In this document: piece after piece, positions 35,659 through 47,430 of the stretch
Position numbering within the stretch: position 1 is the first letter of the stretch
Layout: each line of letters opens with the position of its first letter
Assembly (NCBI RefSeq): GCF_000004075.3
Contig: NC_026659.2
Coordinates: 3,906,001-3,970,000 of the forward strand
From: Cucumis sativus
Lineage: Eukaryota > Streptophyta > Magnoliopsida > Cucurbitales > Cucurbitaceae
Length of the DNA: 64,000 nt
Reading direction: 5' to 3'
The notes under the pieces: model-generated
Database searches by the model: none
Seen by the model: the letters and a program-made list of their open reading frames with translations, nothing else
Told to the model about the DNA's origin: nothing
Program-made: the position numbers and the translations under genes

Positions 35659-38600
35659 ATGGCATCCATTTCTCTCACTACCTCTCTCTTCTGTCTCATT
35701 TTCACTGCCATTTTCCCCTGCTTTACCTTTGCAGGCGACCCATATGTTTTTTATGACTTTCGAATCTCTTACATCACTGCTTCTCCTCTCGGCATTCCTC
35801 AACAGGTCTGTTTTTTTTTCACTTTCTTTTTGTTTCAGGCTGTGTACCACGCTAGTTTCTGATTGGAACTTAGGATTTGTGGGTTGCTGTTTGTTTCTGC
35901 TTTCGATTTCGGTTCCCTTTGTTTGGTTATCTATTGGTGGTCACTTTCGTCCCAGATTTTGGTTTGGTGCTGTTGATTTTTCACATGGATTTGGAATTTC
36001 CTGAGTTGTTGACTTGTGGATGTATTTATCATTTTTTGGACTTGGGGGTTCCTTTTCAGTGATCTTCAAGATTAATGTCATCTCTAAAGTGATGGTTTGG
36101 GTGAACTTGTGTTTAAAGATTTCTAACTGAATCTTGAACTGATTTCAGAATCTTTGTTTTAGGACTGTCGTTTGATTAATTAACAGAGAATAATGCTGGA
36201 GAAAACGGATACACGTTTCTCACCGTGATTTTTATTTTATTCTTTCTGTGCCTCATTGATTTACCTTTTATGGTAGTTTTAAGACACTCTCTTTGTTCTT
36301 TAGGTTGATTTTCCTCTTCTGTTAATTTTTTCTATTTTATTTTATTTTATTTGAAAGGTTGCATCTTACTGCCTATGCTGGTGTTTTTTAATTGAATTCT
36401 TCTCTGATTCGATTGAATTTTCCCCTCTACTTATAACTTTATATTGGCCCTTTTCACCACATTTTCACTTTGTTAGAGTTTTCAAGTTTTGTAGATGTGA
36501 AATTGTTAGTGCATATATGATTTTGAGTGACTTAACCGAGTTTATTAATAAATTCTTATTGTAGGTCATAGCAGTTAATGAAAAGTTTCCTGGTCCCTTC
36601 ATCAATGCCACAACGAATAACAATGTGGCGGTTAACGTTTGGAACCATTTGGATGAAGATCTTCTTCTGACTTGGTAGGTTGCTTTTGGAAACTGCATAC
36701 TTTTTTACGCGTCTGCATCTTGCCCATGGCAATGATTTTGTGTTTAAGCATGCCACAACGAATAACAATGTGGCGGTTAATGTTTAAGCATGATTGGAGA
36801 TGGTTCGTTTTGACAGGCCTGGAATTCAAATGCGACGTAATTCGTGGCAGGATGGTCTTCTTGGCAACAACTGTCCTATTCCTCCAAAGTGGAATTGGAC
36901 TTATCAGTTTCAAGTGAAGGATCAAATTGGGAGCTTTTTCTATTTTCCATCTTTGAACTTTCAGAGGGCATCTGGTGGTTTTGGTCCTTTTATTCTCAAT
37001 AACAGGGAAGTAATCCCAATTCCTTTTCCACAACCAGATGGGGACATTATAATGCTCATTGGTGATTGGTACACTCAGAATCATAAGGTCAGTCTTGAGA
37101 AGGATTTTTATGTTATGATGTGAATGAAAGTAAAATAACTAGCAGTTCAATTCTGTTCCCTCTCAGGCACTAAGGGCTACACTTGATGCCGGAAAGGACC
37201 TTGGAATACCTGATGGAGTTCTTATCAATGGAAAGGGACCTTATCAGTACAACTCAACTCTTGTTCGTTCAGGGATTGAGTACGAATCTGTTCCAGTAGA
37301 CCCTGGTAATGTTTTATATAAGCTATCAAATTGTTGTAGTTCTGATGATTCTACTCCCTTTTTCAGATTTTTTTCCCATCTCACCTTGATATAGAATTTT
37401 GACTACATATCATTTTCAGAAATCACCTTAGATAGCTCTCTATCAGATTATGTATCACATTATAATATGCACAAAAGAAGACATGACTCATGAGGAACTT
37501 TATGCTATTTAGATATGTTAAAACAAGTGGCCTTGTTCTTTTGCACATGTAGCAGTGAGCTTATATTGGAAGCACTGCAGGCTTTTGTTACATGTGTGTT
37601 CTCCAAAATATTAGTTTTCGACTATAAGGATATTGATTGATGTTGACATTATGTGGTGCAGGTAAAACTTATCGGTTTCGTGTGCATCATGTTGGCATTT
37701 CAACTAGTTTGAACTTTAGAATCCAGAATCATAATCTGCTTCTCGTAGAAACTGAGGGACATTACACAGTTCAACAGAATTTTACAGATTTTGATATTCA
37801 TGTTGGGCAGTCTTATTCGTTCTTGGTTACCATGGATCAGAATGCTAGTTCTGATTACTACATTGTTGCAAGTGCTAGGTTTGTGAATGGATCTACTTGG
37901 GAAAGGGTTACGGGAGTTGCCATCTTGCACTATTCTAATTCTAAAGGACCAGCAACAGGTCCTCTTCCTGACCCACCTAATGATACGTATGACAAAGATA
38001 GATCCATGAACCAGGCGAGGAGCGTAAGGTATGTTCTTAACTTGCTTCAAATTTTTAGTTCTTATAGATCAGCTACTGATGAACATTCAAAGCTTTGCTA
38101 GAGGGTTGATTACTTTTACATTGATGAACATTCAAATTTTTATGTTCTTAACTCGTTGTACAATGCTGATTATTTTTACAATGAGCATTGCAAGAAATGT
38201 TTTGAGGTTGGACGAAAGAACTTGGTTTACCAACTATTTTGGTTTTAACTATTCGATGGTATGTAGCAATCTTGCACTTTTGGTGCAATGTCAAATTCCA
38301 CTATTTGAAAGTTTATCTGACATGGACATGTTTTCTTCTTTACGGTGTTATTATCTATATCTATCAAAGTCCAACTTTTTAGTGCTGTTATTGTCCAGAT
38401 TGCTTTCCCTTGGGCCTTGTTACTAGAAGCCTTATTCTTAGTTATTATTTATCACTTCAACATGTTTCTGTTCTGGCTATGAATGTGTAACAAGTTTCTG
38501 AATTGGCTTTGTTAGGCAAAATGTAACTGCGAGTGGAGCTCGTCCTAATCCTCAGGGATCGTTTCACTATGGTCAAATTACTGTAACACAAACATATCTA

Positions 38601-40118
38601 TTGGAAAGTGCACCATTGGTAACAATAAACGGGTCACCTAGAGCTACCCTTAATGGTATCTCATTTGTCAATCCCGATACACCCATCAGGCTTGCTGACC
38701 AGAATAATGTGAAAGGAGCTTACAAGCTTGATTTTCCTGATAGGCCATTTAACCGGAGACCACATACTGATAGATCAGTTCTTAATGCTACATATAAAGG
38801 TTTTATTGAGGTTGTATTTCAGAACAATGATACAACAATGCAGAGTTTTCATGTGAATGGTTATTCCTTCTTTGTAGCAGGGTGAATCCATTTCCATTAA
38901 TGTTTTGGACTTTCAACTTACAGTTAATAATCATTCTTTTATTGAAACGTTTTTGAAATCTAAAAGATGCTTCTTCTCAGGATGGGCTATGGTGATTGGT
39001 CAGAAGACAAAAGAGGTTCCTACAATAAGTGGGATGCAATCAGCCGCTGTACAACACAGGTTGGTTTTGGTTTTTTCTTCTCTTCTACTATTAGGTTGGA
39101 TCACTGAAAGCTCATTGTTTTTTCCCCCTTATACACAAAAGGTTCACTGTTATTTTAATTTATAGAATGTTCTACATGCTTAAAATGTGAGAAGTGAAGT
39201 AATTTAATAACTTACCCTTTAAAAATAAAAGTAAAATATTTTAAAAATAAATGAAATATAACTATATAGAAGCATGGATTTAGATATATTTTTAATATTG
39301 TATCATTCCGTAATTTTGTTCTTATACCATTTTAGACTTTTAGTCTTTGTACTGTTAAATGGTTAAATTCTTTCCTGTAATTTGAAATTTTTTACCAATA
39401 CTTTTTCTTTACATATCAATCTCTTTTGACACAAACATCTAAAGTTGCATCACGCCATTTCATTCAAATGACTCAATTTAAGTGCATGGGTCAATGTATG
39501 AATGTATCATGAGCGGCAAGGTATAAGAATTAAATGTGCAATTTAACCAAATGTTAACCATGCTTGCTACGCCATGTCTTAGAAGTCTTCTTTAGTTGTG
39601 TAGTCAACCTAGACGACTATTGAATATTGCCATGCCATGTAGTAGTGTTGCTTTTGTTTCTTACAATTATTCTCTTGTATTATTCGTGTCATACTTTTAG
39701 GTTTATCCGGGGTCTTGGACTGCAATCCTCATTTCGCTCGATAATGTTGGAACATGGAATATAAGAGCAGAAAATCTCGATCGATGGTATTTGGGCCAAG
39801 AAACATACATGAAAATTATCAATCCTGAGGAGAATGGGGAAACTGAAATGGCTCCCCCTTCAAATGTTTTATATTGTGGTGCCCTACGGAGCCTACAGAC
39901 GTAAGCAGCTTCAAAATTTGTTATAAACCCCTCCCCCAAAATCTCCATCCTACACTTTGAATTGTACTTTCCCTCAATGTCATTTTGATTCTCAGCTCAT
40001 TTGTTTTCCTGTCAGGCAAAATCGACATAGTTCAGGAGGACCAACTTTCACAGGGACGTGGAGATTTGGCAACATTTTACTCATGGCATTACTAGGTTTC
40101 ATCCTCATTTTTTATTGA
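35659..40118 (+). CDS. SKU5-similar (SKS) multicopper-oxidase-like GPI-anchored protein
   Basis: Member of the SKU5/SKS family, related to ascorbate oxidase and acting at the plasma membrane and wall in directional growth. Nine exons join in phase: 35659-35805, 36565-36674, 36817-37087, 37167-37305, 37662-38028, 38516-38881, 38981-39059, 39701-39900 and 40016-40118, for 593 residues. Residues 1-25 form a signal peptide. Three cupredoxin-like domains follow (GPFINATTNNNVAVNVWN; KTYRFRVHHVGISTSLNFR; FIEVVFQNNDTTMQSFHVNG). Copper-binding histidines are replaced: TWPGIQMRRNSWQDG stands where oxidases have HWHGI, QSFHVNGYSFFVAG where they have HLHGH, and NVGTWNIRAENLDRWYLG where they have HCH...H. 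A hydrophobic tail (NILLMALLGFILIFY) after a small-residue stretch indicates GPI anchoring. Catalytic oxidase activity is unlikely. Confidence 0.94.
36741..36792 (+). repeat. Exon-derived insertion in SKS intron 2
   Basis: Positions 36751-36780 repeat exon 2 positions 36607-36636 without a mismatch (starts tgccacaacgaataacaa). The insert is bounded on both sides by tgtttaagcatg (36741-36752 and 36781-36792). The exon sequence is present only 144 bases upstream. Splicing signals on either side are intact. Confidence 0.9.
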
Positions 40119-41895
40119 ATTAGAGTTTTGCTATGATTTTGTAGTAGGCTTCACTCTAATTGTGTGGGGTGAGATGATATTATTGAAATTGTTTGTCATG
40201 TAGACGTATGTACAAATAGATTTTTTTTTTTGTATCTTACGTTCGTGTAGTAGAGACTTCATTTGATCTTTAATATCAGTAAATTTTCACTTTTTCACTT
40301 TTTCACGTTTTCACATTTCCAAGATTAAGATTAGCACTTAGTTATGTGAAATTGATCATTCTTTATTCAACTTGCAATGTTAAAAGTAAGTCATCTGGCC
40401 AACTTTTTTATAATACCAGATATGGTCGCAATGTAATTTTTTCCACATGGAAGATATAATCTTTGATGATATTTGCAGTAGGATTGTAGAATATTGAACT
40501 GTTGGTTCAAGATTTATGATTGGACCCAATGAAAAGGTAAATATTGAACTAGAGTTTGTTTTGATGTTATTTCCCACTAAATATGCTCTCCAAGTCTCTT
40601 TTTTTAATTTATTTTTTCTTGTTGGACAAAGGGATCTTTTTATTTTTGAATTATTGATACTCAGAGAGCTTCACAACATAAGAGAGTTGAGTTGAGATTT
40701 AGATTATTTTAACTCTGTTAAGTTTCGCAAACACTTTAATTAGAACAACCAACTTAGCTAGTGATACATTTTTAGGCTTGTAATTTCTATTTTTTAAAAC
40801 TCCAGCCCTAGGATTTGACTCGATTGTCCGTTCATCATGGTCACATAATGTCTAAGAAAAGATTTAGGATGTATTGATATATTTTAGTACTACACAATCT
40901 AAAAATAATAGATTATAGATCAAATAAGCTTTTACAAGACACAATGCACAATTTATCAAGCACATGTAGATGATACAAAGAGAATCTTGAAATTTTGGAA
41001 TCAATTTGACTGATATTTGCATGAAAACTGTGAAATTGATTGCAATAGTAAAACGTCTTATCAGACAAGGAGAAAGTTCATATTACGTAATCAACCAATA
41101 ACAATTAAAAAATGAAAATCGTTAACTGTTCTTGATGATTAATTTTTAAAAGATTCTCCATTTAGTCAATGGTAATGGCAAGATAATTAAGAAATAAAAG
41201 TCATGTTTTGATGGTCAAGTTTGTAAGTTTCACAACACAATTTTGAACTATAGTGGGATGACTTCTTGATATGATTTGGTGACTCTTCTTCAACTTTTAC
41301 ACCATTTTCGAATCAGAAGGTAGAGTTTAGGTACACTCTTGATTCATTTGATAAATCAGAGAAGGTTACGTCTAGATAAGAGATTTGGTGAAAACATTGA
41401 CTAGTTGTTGATGAAATGATACATATCAAACTAATAAAAATTTAAGGGTCATTTTCTTGCTTACAAAGTGATAGTCCAATCCAATTTTGTGTGTTTGGCA
41501 TCATTACCTTACAAAGTGTAGTCTAATTATGCAACGATATCTCTACAAGGGGTGTGCAAGTTTACCCGATTCAATAACACGTGATAAGTAGTTTGTCATA
41601 TTTTTTTAAAGCATAATTCAAAGATTTTTTTATATTTAATTTCTAAGGTAATTAGTAAACTTAAAAAAAAAAAAGAAGAGAGAATTTAGTAAAAATCAAA
41701 GCTGTAGTAAACAAAAGTAAGAAAAATGAAAAACCAAAGACCAAAAAAGAAGTAATTGAAAAAAGAAAAGAAAAGAGAAAGAAAACCCTAGCTTCCTCCG
41801 CTACTTAAACCCCTCCAATTTTCAAACCGATTTCTCTGCTCTTCTCTCTGTTTCGCCGCGCCGCTCACTCACTCTTTTCTTTCTCGTTTACTAAA
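40119..41895. other. Intergenic between SKS and fibrillarin
   Basis: SKS 3' flank, AT-rich spacer, then a purine-rich stretch (41670-41785) and the fibrillarin leader. No coding sequence is supported. Confidence 0.55.
41783..41790 (+). promoter_or_regulatory. Telo-box upstream of fibrillarin
   Basis: AAACCCTA, 106 bases before the fibrillarin start codon. Telo-boxes near transcription starts are a known mark of plant ribosome-biogenesis and translation genes, which fits this gene. Confidence 0.65.
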
Positions 41896-44800
41896 ATGAG
41901 ACCTCCTCGAGGTGCAAGAAACATCCACCTCTTTCGCTTCTCATGTTTTCAATTTGTTTGTATATGGCTTTTCAACAAAACCAATCTTCCTAACCGTGAA
42001 GAATAATGTTCATTTTTTATAGTTTGCTTCTCAATCTGCTTCTGTACACTTCCAATATCTTTTTCACTTCATATATTTATGTGGGTCAATAGTTTTGAAT
42101 GAGTTAGGATATTTGCAGGCCGTGGTGGTGGTGGTGGTGGTGGTGGATTCAGGGGCAGGGGTGATGGAGGAAGGGGCAGAGGCAGAGGCGGTGGCGGTGG
42201 AGGCAGAGGTGGTGGTGGTGGAAGAGGTATGAGCCGCGGTGGTGGTCGCGGAGGAGGAAGAGGCCGTGGTGGAGGAAGAGGAGGTGGTATGAAAGGTGGG
42301 AGCAAAGTTATCGTTGAACCCCATAGACATGAAGGAATTTTCATAGCCAAGGGTAAAGAAGATGCTCTTGTCACCAAGAATATGGTCTCTGGTGAATCTG
42401 TCTATAACGAGAAGAGAATATCCATACAGGTGATTTGTTTTTAACTCTTAATCTGTCTTTGACATGTTTGTTTGTTTATTTCGATCCTACTCTTACACAG
42501 TCTGAGGCAAACTATACCTTTTGAAAATTCGGAGATAAGTCTTTGATGTATTATAGTTAGCAACAATGATTTCAAATTGTTTTGGGTGTATCTGTAACAT
42601 CTAGTTAGTTCTTGTAAATTATTTTGAAGGGAATCATTAACGAATAGTTTTTTGTTATAACCTAAATTTATATAATTTTGGCAAGTTTGCAGCTCTATAC
42701 TTTACTAAATGCTTTATTTTTACCGTTATTTCAGAATGAAGATGGAACAAAAGTTGAATACAGAGTTTGGAATCCGTTCAGGTCGAAGTTGGCAGCCGCT
42801 GTTCTTGGTGGTGTTGATGACATATGGATTGTATGTGCCTCTTATCTCCAAATTTGATGTTCTTATCTCTCGTCTGCTGGTTTTAAATTGTACTTTTTTT
42901 AATTATTATTATTATGTTTGAACTGTAGAAACCTGGTGCTCGAGTGTTATATCTTGGTGCTGCTTCTGGGACTACTGTATCTCATGTCTCTGATGTTGTT
43001 GGCCCTGTAAGTACTTAGTTATCGAGTATATGTAGTAGTATTTTATAAAGTGATGGTGCGCTTAACTATTGCTTTGGTTTGCAGACTGGTATTGTGTATG
43101 CCGTGGAATTCTCTCATAGAAGTGGCAGAGATTTGGTCAATATGGCAAAGAAGCGGACTAATGTTATACCCATCATTGAAGATGCCAGACACCCAGCCAA
43201 GTACCGGATGTTGGTTGGCATGGTGGACGTAATATTTTCTGATGTAGCTCAGCCAGATCAGGTTCATCCTTTTGCTTCTTCTGGATGGTCTTATTATTTT
43301 TGTATGTTAGAAGCGCCACATTTGTTGAAACTGATGGCATGGCTCTATGATTTTTTTTTTTTTTTGATAAGTATGAACTTACTATTATTTTTCCTTTTAC
43401 CCGATTAATCTTTTTGAAAGTGGTAGGTGCGATGCAATTTGCTTTTAGGCTACGTTGTTTTTTTTATATCATTGGATTTGTTGCTTATCTTCTGTAATTT
43501 TCTTTAGGGTTTATACTCTTGGCTCAAAGCTTTTTTTTTTTTTTGGGGGGGGGGGGGGGGGGGTATAGTTTAGTTACCGGGGTTTCTTGTTGGAAGTTCT
43601 TTTCTTCCTTTTGCGTTTTGTATTCTGGCTTAAAAAAATATTATGTATCTTGGGTTTTTTTCAAAATTCCTTTGGGTTCAAAACTTCAAATTATTAAGCA
43701 TATGACGAATTACTCGGATTCCCCTTCAAGACTTCTTGAATGATGCAACTTTCGAGTGTCCGATGCTTCAGGAAAGCTCACTTCTCTATTTTCTTCATTG
43801 ATTATTTCTGAAATTATATTTTCCTCATACTTCTTACCGTGTTTTCCATTCCCAATCATGTTTTTCATTGTTTTAAAATGTATTCCAAATAGATGGTATC
43901 AAACCAATGCATTCTTGTTTATGTTATAGACCCCTTCTGATCGGATTGGAGTTTTTGAATTTCATTCTTCCTATTACTTCCGTTGAAGTTCTTTTTTTTT
44001 TTGGTTATTCCTATTACTTTTTCATTGCCATTTCATTGTTGGTTGGATTGGAAACACCTGTTTTTTAGTCTATATTTTCCCCATATATTGTTCTCTCAGC
44101 ATTTATAGCAATTGATTCTGAATTTGTCTCCAATACAGTCATAATGCCATTCTCACCTGTACATTAGGACATCCTCATACTCACATGTTGCATCGTATAC
44201 CTCTTTTTGGGTATGTTTGAAAGCCATGATCTTTAATAATTATTTTTGGAATCAGATGATGAATCTAATTATATCAACCACTTTGGGTCATTCAAGATGT
44301 GGTCTCTTTCTGTAGAACCTAATCTTTCTAAATTTTCCCTCTTTATAAAACATTTCATAGTTTTCCAACTATTATATTGTTCTTACATTATATATCATTA
44401 TTTATTTGCGACAGTGATCTACTTTGGATCTTATTATATGGTAAGTTCAGATCTGGAGGCTTAGATTCTCTGTGTGTAGGTTCTTTATTACTTATTTGTT
44501 GTTTAGTTGTGTGATTGTACCACGTACCTATTTATTTATTCTCTAACCAATTGCAGTTATCATCAATACTATCACTTAGTAATTTGATCATTCATATTTC
44601 TGGTCATCCTGCTAGTATTATTCAAATGGGCATTATGCTATTTATCTGCCCACGTTTTTACATTTTAGGCTCTTTCTATTTGCTAAGCATGTGATGAATT
44701 ACTCGGATTCCCCTTCAAGACATTTAGAGTGATGCACAACCCGAGTATCTGATGCAAACAAGTACATCTTGTTTGATATAACCTTTCATTGGTTACCAAA

Positions 44801-45220
44801 GTTGGATTTTGGCTGGGCAAATTCTTTTTTACTTGAACTCTCTAGTGTTTTCTTATGCTTTTAAGCCTCCCTTCAATGCAGGCAAGAATTTTGGCTCTTA
44901 ATGCTTCATATTTTCTAAAAGCCGGTGGTCATTTTGTCATATCAATCAAGGTGAGTCACAATTAACTTTTTCATAAAAGTGAAAGATGGTATAGTATAAC
45001 CCATACATCCAAAGATGATATGTTTTATATTTAACTTTTGTAGGCTAACTGCATAGACTCTACCGTTCCAGCGGAGGCAGTGTTTGCAAGTGAGGTGAAT
45101 AAGTTAAAAGCAGATCAATTCAAACCAACTGAGCAAGTAACTCTTGAACCATTCGAGCGAGACCATGCCTGTGTTGTCGGTATTTATCGGGCGCCAAAGA
45201 AACAGAAGGCTGCCGCCTAA
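41896..45220 (+). CDS. FIB2: Fibrillarin, box C/D snoRNP 2'-O-methyltransferase
   Basis: Methyltransferase of nucleolar box C/D snoRNPs, methylating pre-rRNA ribose at guide-selected sites. Seven exons join in phase: 41896-41911, 42119-42429, 42735-42830, 42929-43006, 43085-43261, 44882-44950 and 45044-45220, for 307 residues, a normal length. Residues 6 to about 65 form the Gly/Arg-rich domain ([10 protein letters not shown]..., [14 protein letters not shown]). [20 protein letters not shown] opens the conserved core, and [20 protein letters not shown] (residues 148-167, with GAASGT at 151-156) is the SAM-binding motif I. The end is PKKQKAAA. Seven exons with a long intron 5 (1,620 bases) match Arabidopsis FIB1 and FIB2, whose fifth intron hosts snoRNA U60. 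The symbol is given by family; FIB1 versus FIB2 cannot be decided here. Confidence 0.95.
43545..43563 (+). repeat. T14-G19 homopolymer junction in fibrillarin intron 5
   Basis: Fourteen T (43531-43544) run straight into 19 G. Long poly-G is rare in plant introns, and its true length is uncertain in any assembly. Confidence 0.9.
43695..43770 (+). ncRNA. U60-like box C/D snoRNA, degenerate copy 1
   Basis: In fibrillarin intron 5. Terminal complement AAGCAT/ATGCTT encloses a C-like box ATGACGA (43702-43708), the guide-like TCGGATTCCCCTT (43714-43726), an internal TGATGCA and a D-like box CCGA (43760-43763). The guide is identical to copy 2, but C and D each differ by one base from the RTGATGA/CTGA consensus. 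It may be poorly processed, or dead. Confidence 0.55.
44684..44760 (+). ncRNA. U60-like box C/D snoRNA, copy 2
   Basis: In fibrillarin intron 5, about 120 bases before exon 6. C box GTGATGA (44691-44697), D box CTGA (44749-44752), internal C' GTGATGC and outer complement TTTGC/GCAAA. TCGGATTCCCCTT (44703-44715) is complementary to the conserved 25S rRNA sequence AAGGGGAATCCGA (rRNA from memory). Arabidopsis fibrillarin genes carry U60 in this same intron, which supports the identity. Release would be by intron processing. Confidence 0.8.
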
Positions 45221-46050
45221 GTTTACAGAATAAGATTTGGATAAGTTCGTTTGGTATCCATCGAATAGTAGTTTATGGTTGTAGGCTAGACCATGTTGAA
45301 GATCATTATCTTATCCAGAGAAAGTTTTGTTTAATTTTCATTCTTGTGGAGACTGATGATAATCGGATGAAGGGGATATCTGCTCTTTATTTTGCTTTGT
45401 TACATTCTAGATTATGTATAATTTGGATGCTGGCATTTTACTCGGAACTTACACCATATGGGTTGTATTTGATAAATTGTTATTGTTTTTTTTCTTTTGT
45501 TTGAGTATTTGTTTTTGGATTTTGGTTCAGAATTCAAATGCTTGTAATTACATCGATTTTTCACTTTTTTTGTTGGAAAGTAACTACAGGGTTGTTTTTC
45601 AAAGATAATAAATGAGCAAAAACGTTTATAAATATTGCAAGGCTATCTTTTATAGTGAAATTATGGCCAATAATAATGAAGTGTATATGAATATGTATTG
45701 TAATTATAGTAAAATCTATAAATGATAGGTGATAGGTTGAGATTACATTTTAAATGTGATTAAAGCATCTCCATTTCTATAGCTCATTGCAAAAGTGCAC
45801 CCAGTCCAATCTTTATTTAGAAATGTTATATACATAAATCAACCAATATCTTAGAAGGATCTATTTAAAATAAATAAATAAATAATAAAAGGAAAAAGGA
45901 ATAATGAAAAATGAAAAATGAGATTGGATTGGGCCCAAAAAGAGAGCCCAACAGTTGAAAGAAGAAGAAGCAAAGTTGTTCCCTCGTGTGATCCGCTTTC
46001 ATAGTCTTACAGATTTTGATTTGAGTTCGAGTGTTCCTTCCAAAACAACA
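45221..46050. other. Intergenic between fibrillarin and aspartic protease
   Basis: Fibrillarin 3' region followed by AT-rich spacer. The last 120 bases form the leader of the protease gene. No gene seen. Confidence 0.55.
45929..45938 (+). promoter_or_regulatory. Palindromic site II element TTGGGCCCAA
   Basis: GGGCCCA-type site II motifs bind TCP factors in plant promoters. It lies 113 bases before the protease start, with a further agcccaac nearby. Confidence 0.45.
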
Positions 46051-47430
46051 ATGCCAGTCCTCTCCATTTCCCCATTCTTCCTTCTCATTCTTCTCTTCTC
46101 CTTCTTTCTCACACATCTCCCCAACCCCAATGCCACCGCCGTCGCTGCCCCCGCCGACTTCCTGAAGCTCCCCCTTCTTCACAAACCCCCCTTCTCCTCC
46201 CCTTCCCAATCCCTCTCCTCCGACACCCACCGCCTCTCCCTCCTCTTCTCTCGCCCCAACCCCACTCTCAAATCCCCTCTCATCTCCGGCGCTTCCACCG
46301 GCTCCGGCCAATACTTCGTCGACATCCGCCTCGGTACTCCTCCCCAAAGCCTCCTCCTCGTCGCCGATACCGGCAGCGACCTCGTCTGGGTTAAATGCTC
46401 CGCCTGCCGCAACTGCTCTCACCATCCTCCTTCCTCCGCCTTCCTCCCCCGCCATTCCTCCTCCTTCTCCCCTTTCCACTGCTTCGACCCCCACTGCCGT
46501 CTCCTCCCCCACGCTCCTCACCATCTCTGTAACCACACGCGCCTCCACTCCCCTTGTCGCTTCCTCTACTCCTATGCCGATGGCTCCCTCTCCTCCGGCT
46601 TCTTCTCCAAAGAAACCACCACATTGAAGTCGCTCTCCGGGTCCGAAATCCATCTTAAAGGCCTCTCGTTCGGCTGCGGATTTCGGATCTCCGGTCCCAG
46701 CGTTTCGGGGGCTCAGTTTAATGGTGCACGTGGCGTCATGGGATTGGGTAGAGGCTCCATTTCCTTCTCTTCTCAACTCGGCCGCCGATTCGGCAACAAA
46801 TTTTCTTACTGTCTTATGGATTACACTCTCTCTCCGCCGCCCACCAGCTTCTTAATGATCGGCGGCGGCCTCCACAGCCTCCCTCTCACCAATGCCACAA
46901 AAATCAGCTATACCCCTTTGCAGATTAACCCTCTTTCCCCCACATTCTACTACATTACCATCCACAGCATCACCATCGACGGCGTGAAATTACCCATCAA
47001 CCCCGCCGTTTGGGAAATCGACGAACAGGGCAATGGCGGCACGGTGGTGGATTCAGGGACAACGCTAACCTACCTAACGAAGACAGCGTACGAGGAGGTG
47101 CTGAAGTCAGTAAGACGGCGAGTGAAACTACCAAATGCTGCAGAGTTGACACCGGGATTCGATCTATGCGTGAATGCGTCGGGAGAGTCGCGGCGGCCGA
47201 GTCTGCCGCGACTGAGATTCCGACTGGGAGGTGGGGCGGTGTTTGCTCCACCGCCGAGGAACTATTTTCTGGAAACAGAGGAGGGAGTGATGTGTTTGGC
47301 GATCCGAGCGGTGGAATCGGGAAATGGGTTTTCGGTGATCGGAAATCTGATGCAGCAAGGATTCTTGTTGGAGTTCGATAAGGAGGAATCGAGGCTGGGT
47401 TTTACAAGGCGGGGATGTGGGCTTCCATGA
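46051..47430 (+). CDS. Nepenthesin-type aspartic protease (A1 family), intronless
   Basis: Secreted or vacuolar endopeptidase of the plant A1B (nepenthesin-like) group. 459 residues from ATG 46051, chosen because a signal peptide (SISPFFLLILLFSFFLTHL) follows it directly; an in-frame ATG at 45955 would add 32 polar residues ahead of that peptide. Catalytic motifs are DTGSD (Asp106) and DSGTTLTYL (Asp334). Between them is a Cys-rich nepenthesin insert (CSACRNCS, HCFDPHCRLL, HHLCNHTRLHSPCRFLYSYADGS). FGCG, GLGRGSISFSSQL and FSYCLMDYTLSPPPTSFL are typical of the family. It ends RLGFTRRGCGLP. The first half is strikingly C-rich (TCC, CTC codons), unlike other genes in the window. Substrate is unknown. 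Confidence 0.95.
   Translation: MPVLSISPFFLLILLFSFFLTHLPNPNATAVAAPADFLKLPLLHKPPFSSPSQSLSSDTHRLSLLFSRPNPTLKSPLISGASTGSGQYFVDIRLGTPPQSLLLVADTGSDLVWVKCSACRNCSHHPPSSAFLPRHSSSFSPFHCFDPHCRLLPHAPHHLCNHTRLHSPCRFLYSYADGSLSSGFFSKETTTLKSLSGSEIHLKGLSFGCGFRISGPSVSGAQFNGARGVMGLGRGSISFSSQLGRRFGNKFSYCLMDYTLSPPPTSFLMIGGGLHSLPLTNATKISYTPLQINPLSPTFYYITIHSITIDGVKLPINPAVWEIDEQGNGGTVVDSGTTLTYLTKTAYEEVLKSVRRRVKLPNAAELTPGFDLCVNASGESRRPSLPRLRFRLGGGAVFAPPPRNYFLETEEGVMCLAIRAVESGNGFSVIGNLMQQGFLLEFDKEESRLGFTRRGCGLP

Noticed and set aside
42064..42377. Minus-strand frames rich in Thr/Ser or Pro opposite fibrillarin
   Set aside because: Antisense of the GGT/GGA/CGT repeats of the Gly/Arg domain.
45955..46050. Upstream in-frame ATG extending the aspartic protease by 32 residues
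   Set aside because: It would bury the clear signal peptide that starts at 46051.
45865..46776. 303-codon minus-strand open frame over the aspartic protease
   Set aside because: Gly/Glu/Arg/Val-rich shadow frame created by the GC-rich protease codons; no domain and no independent support.
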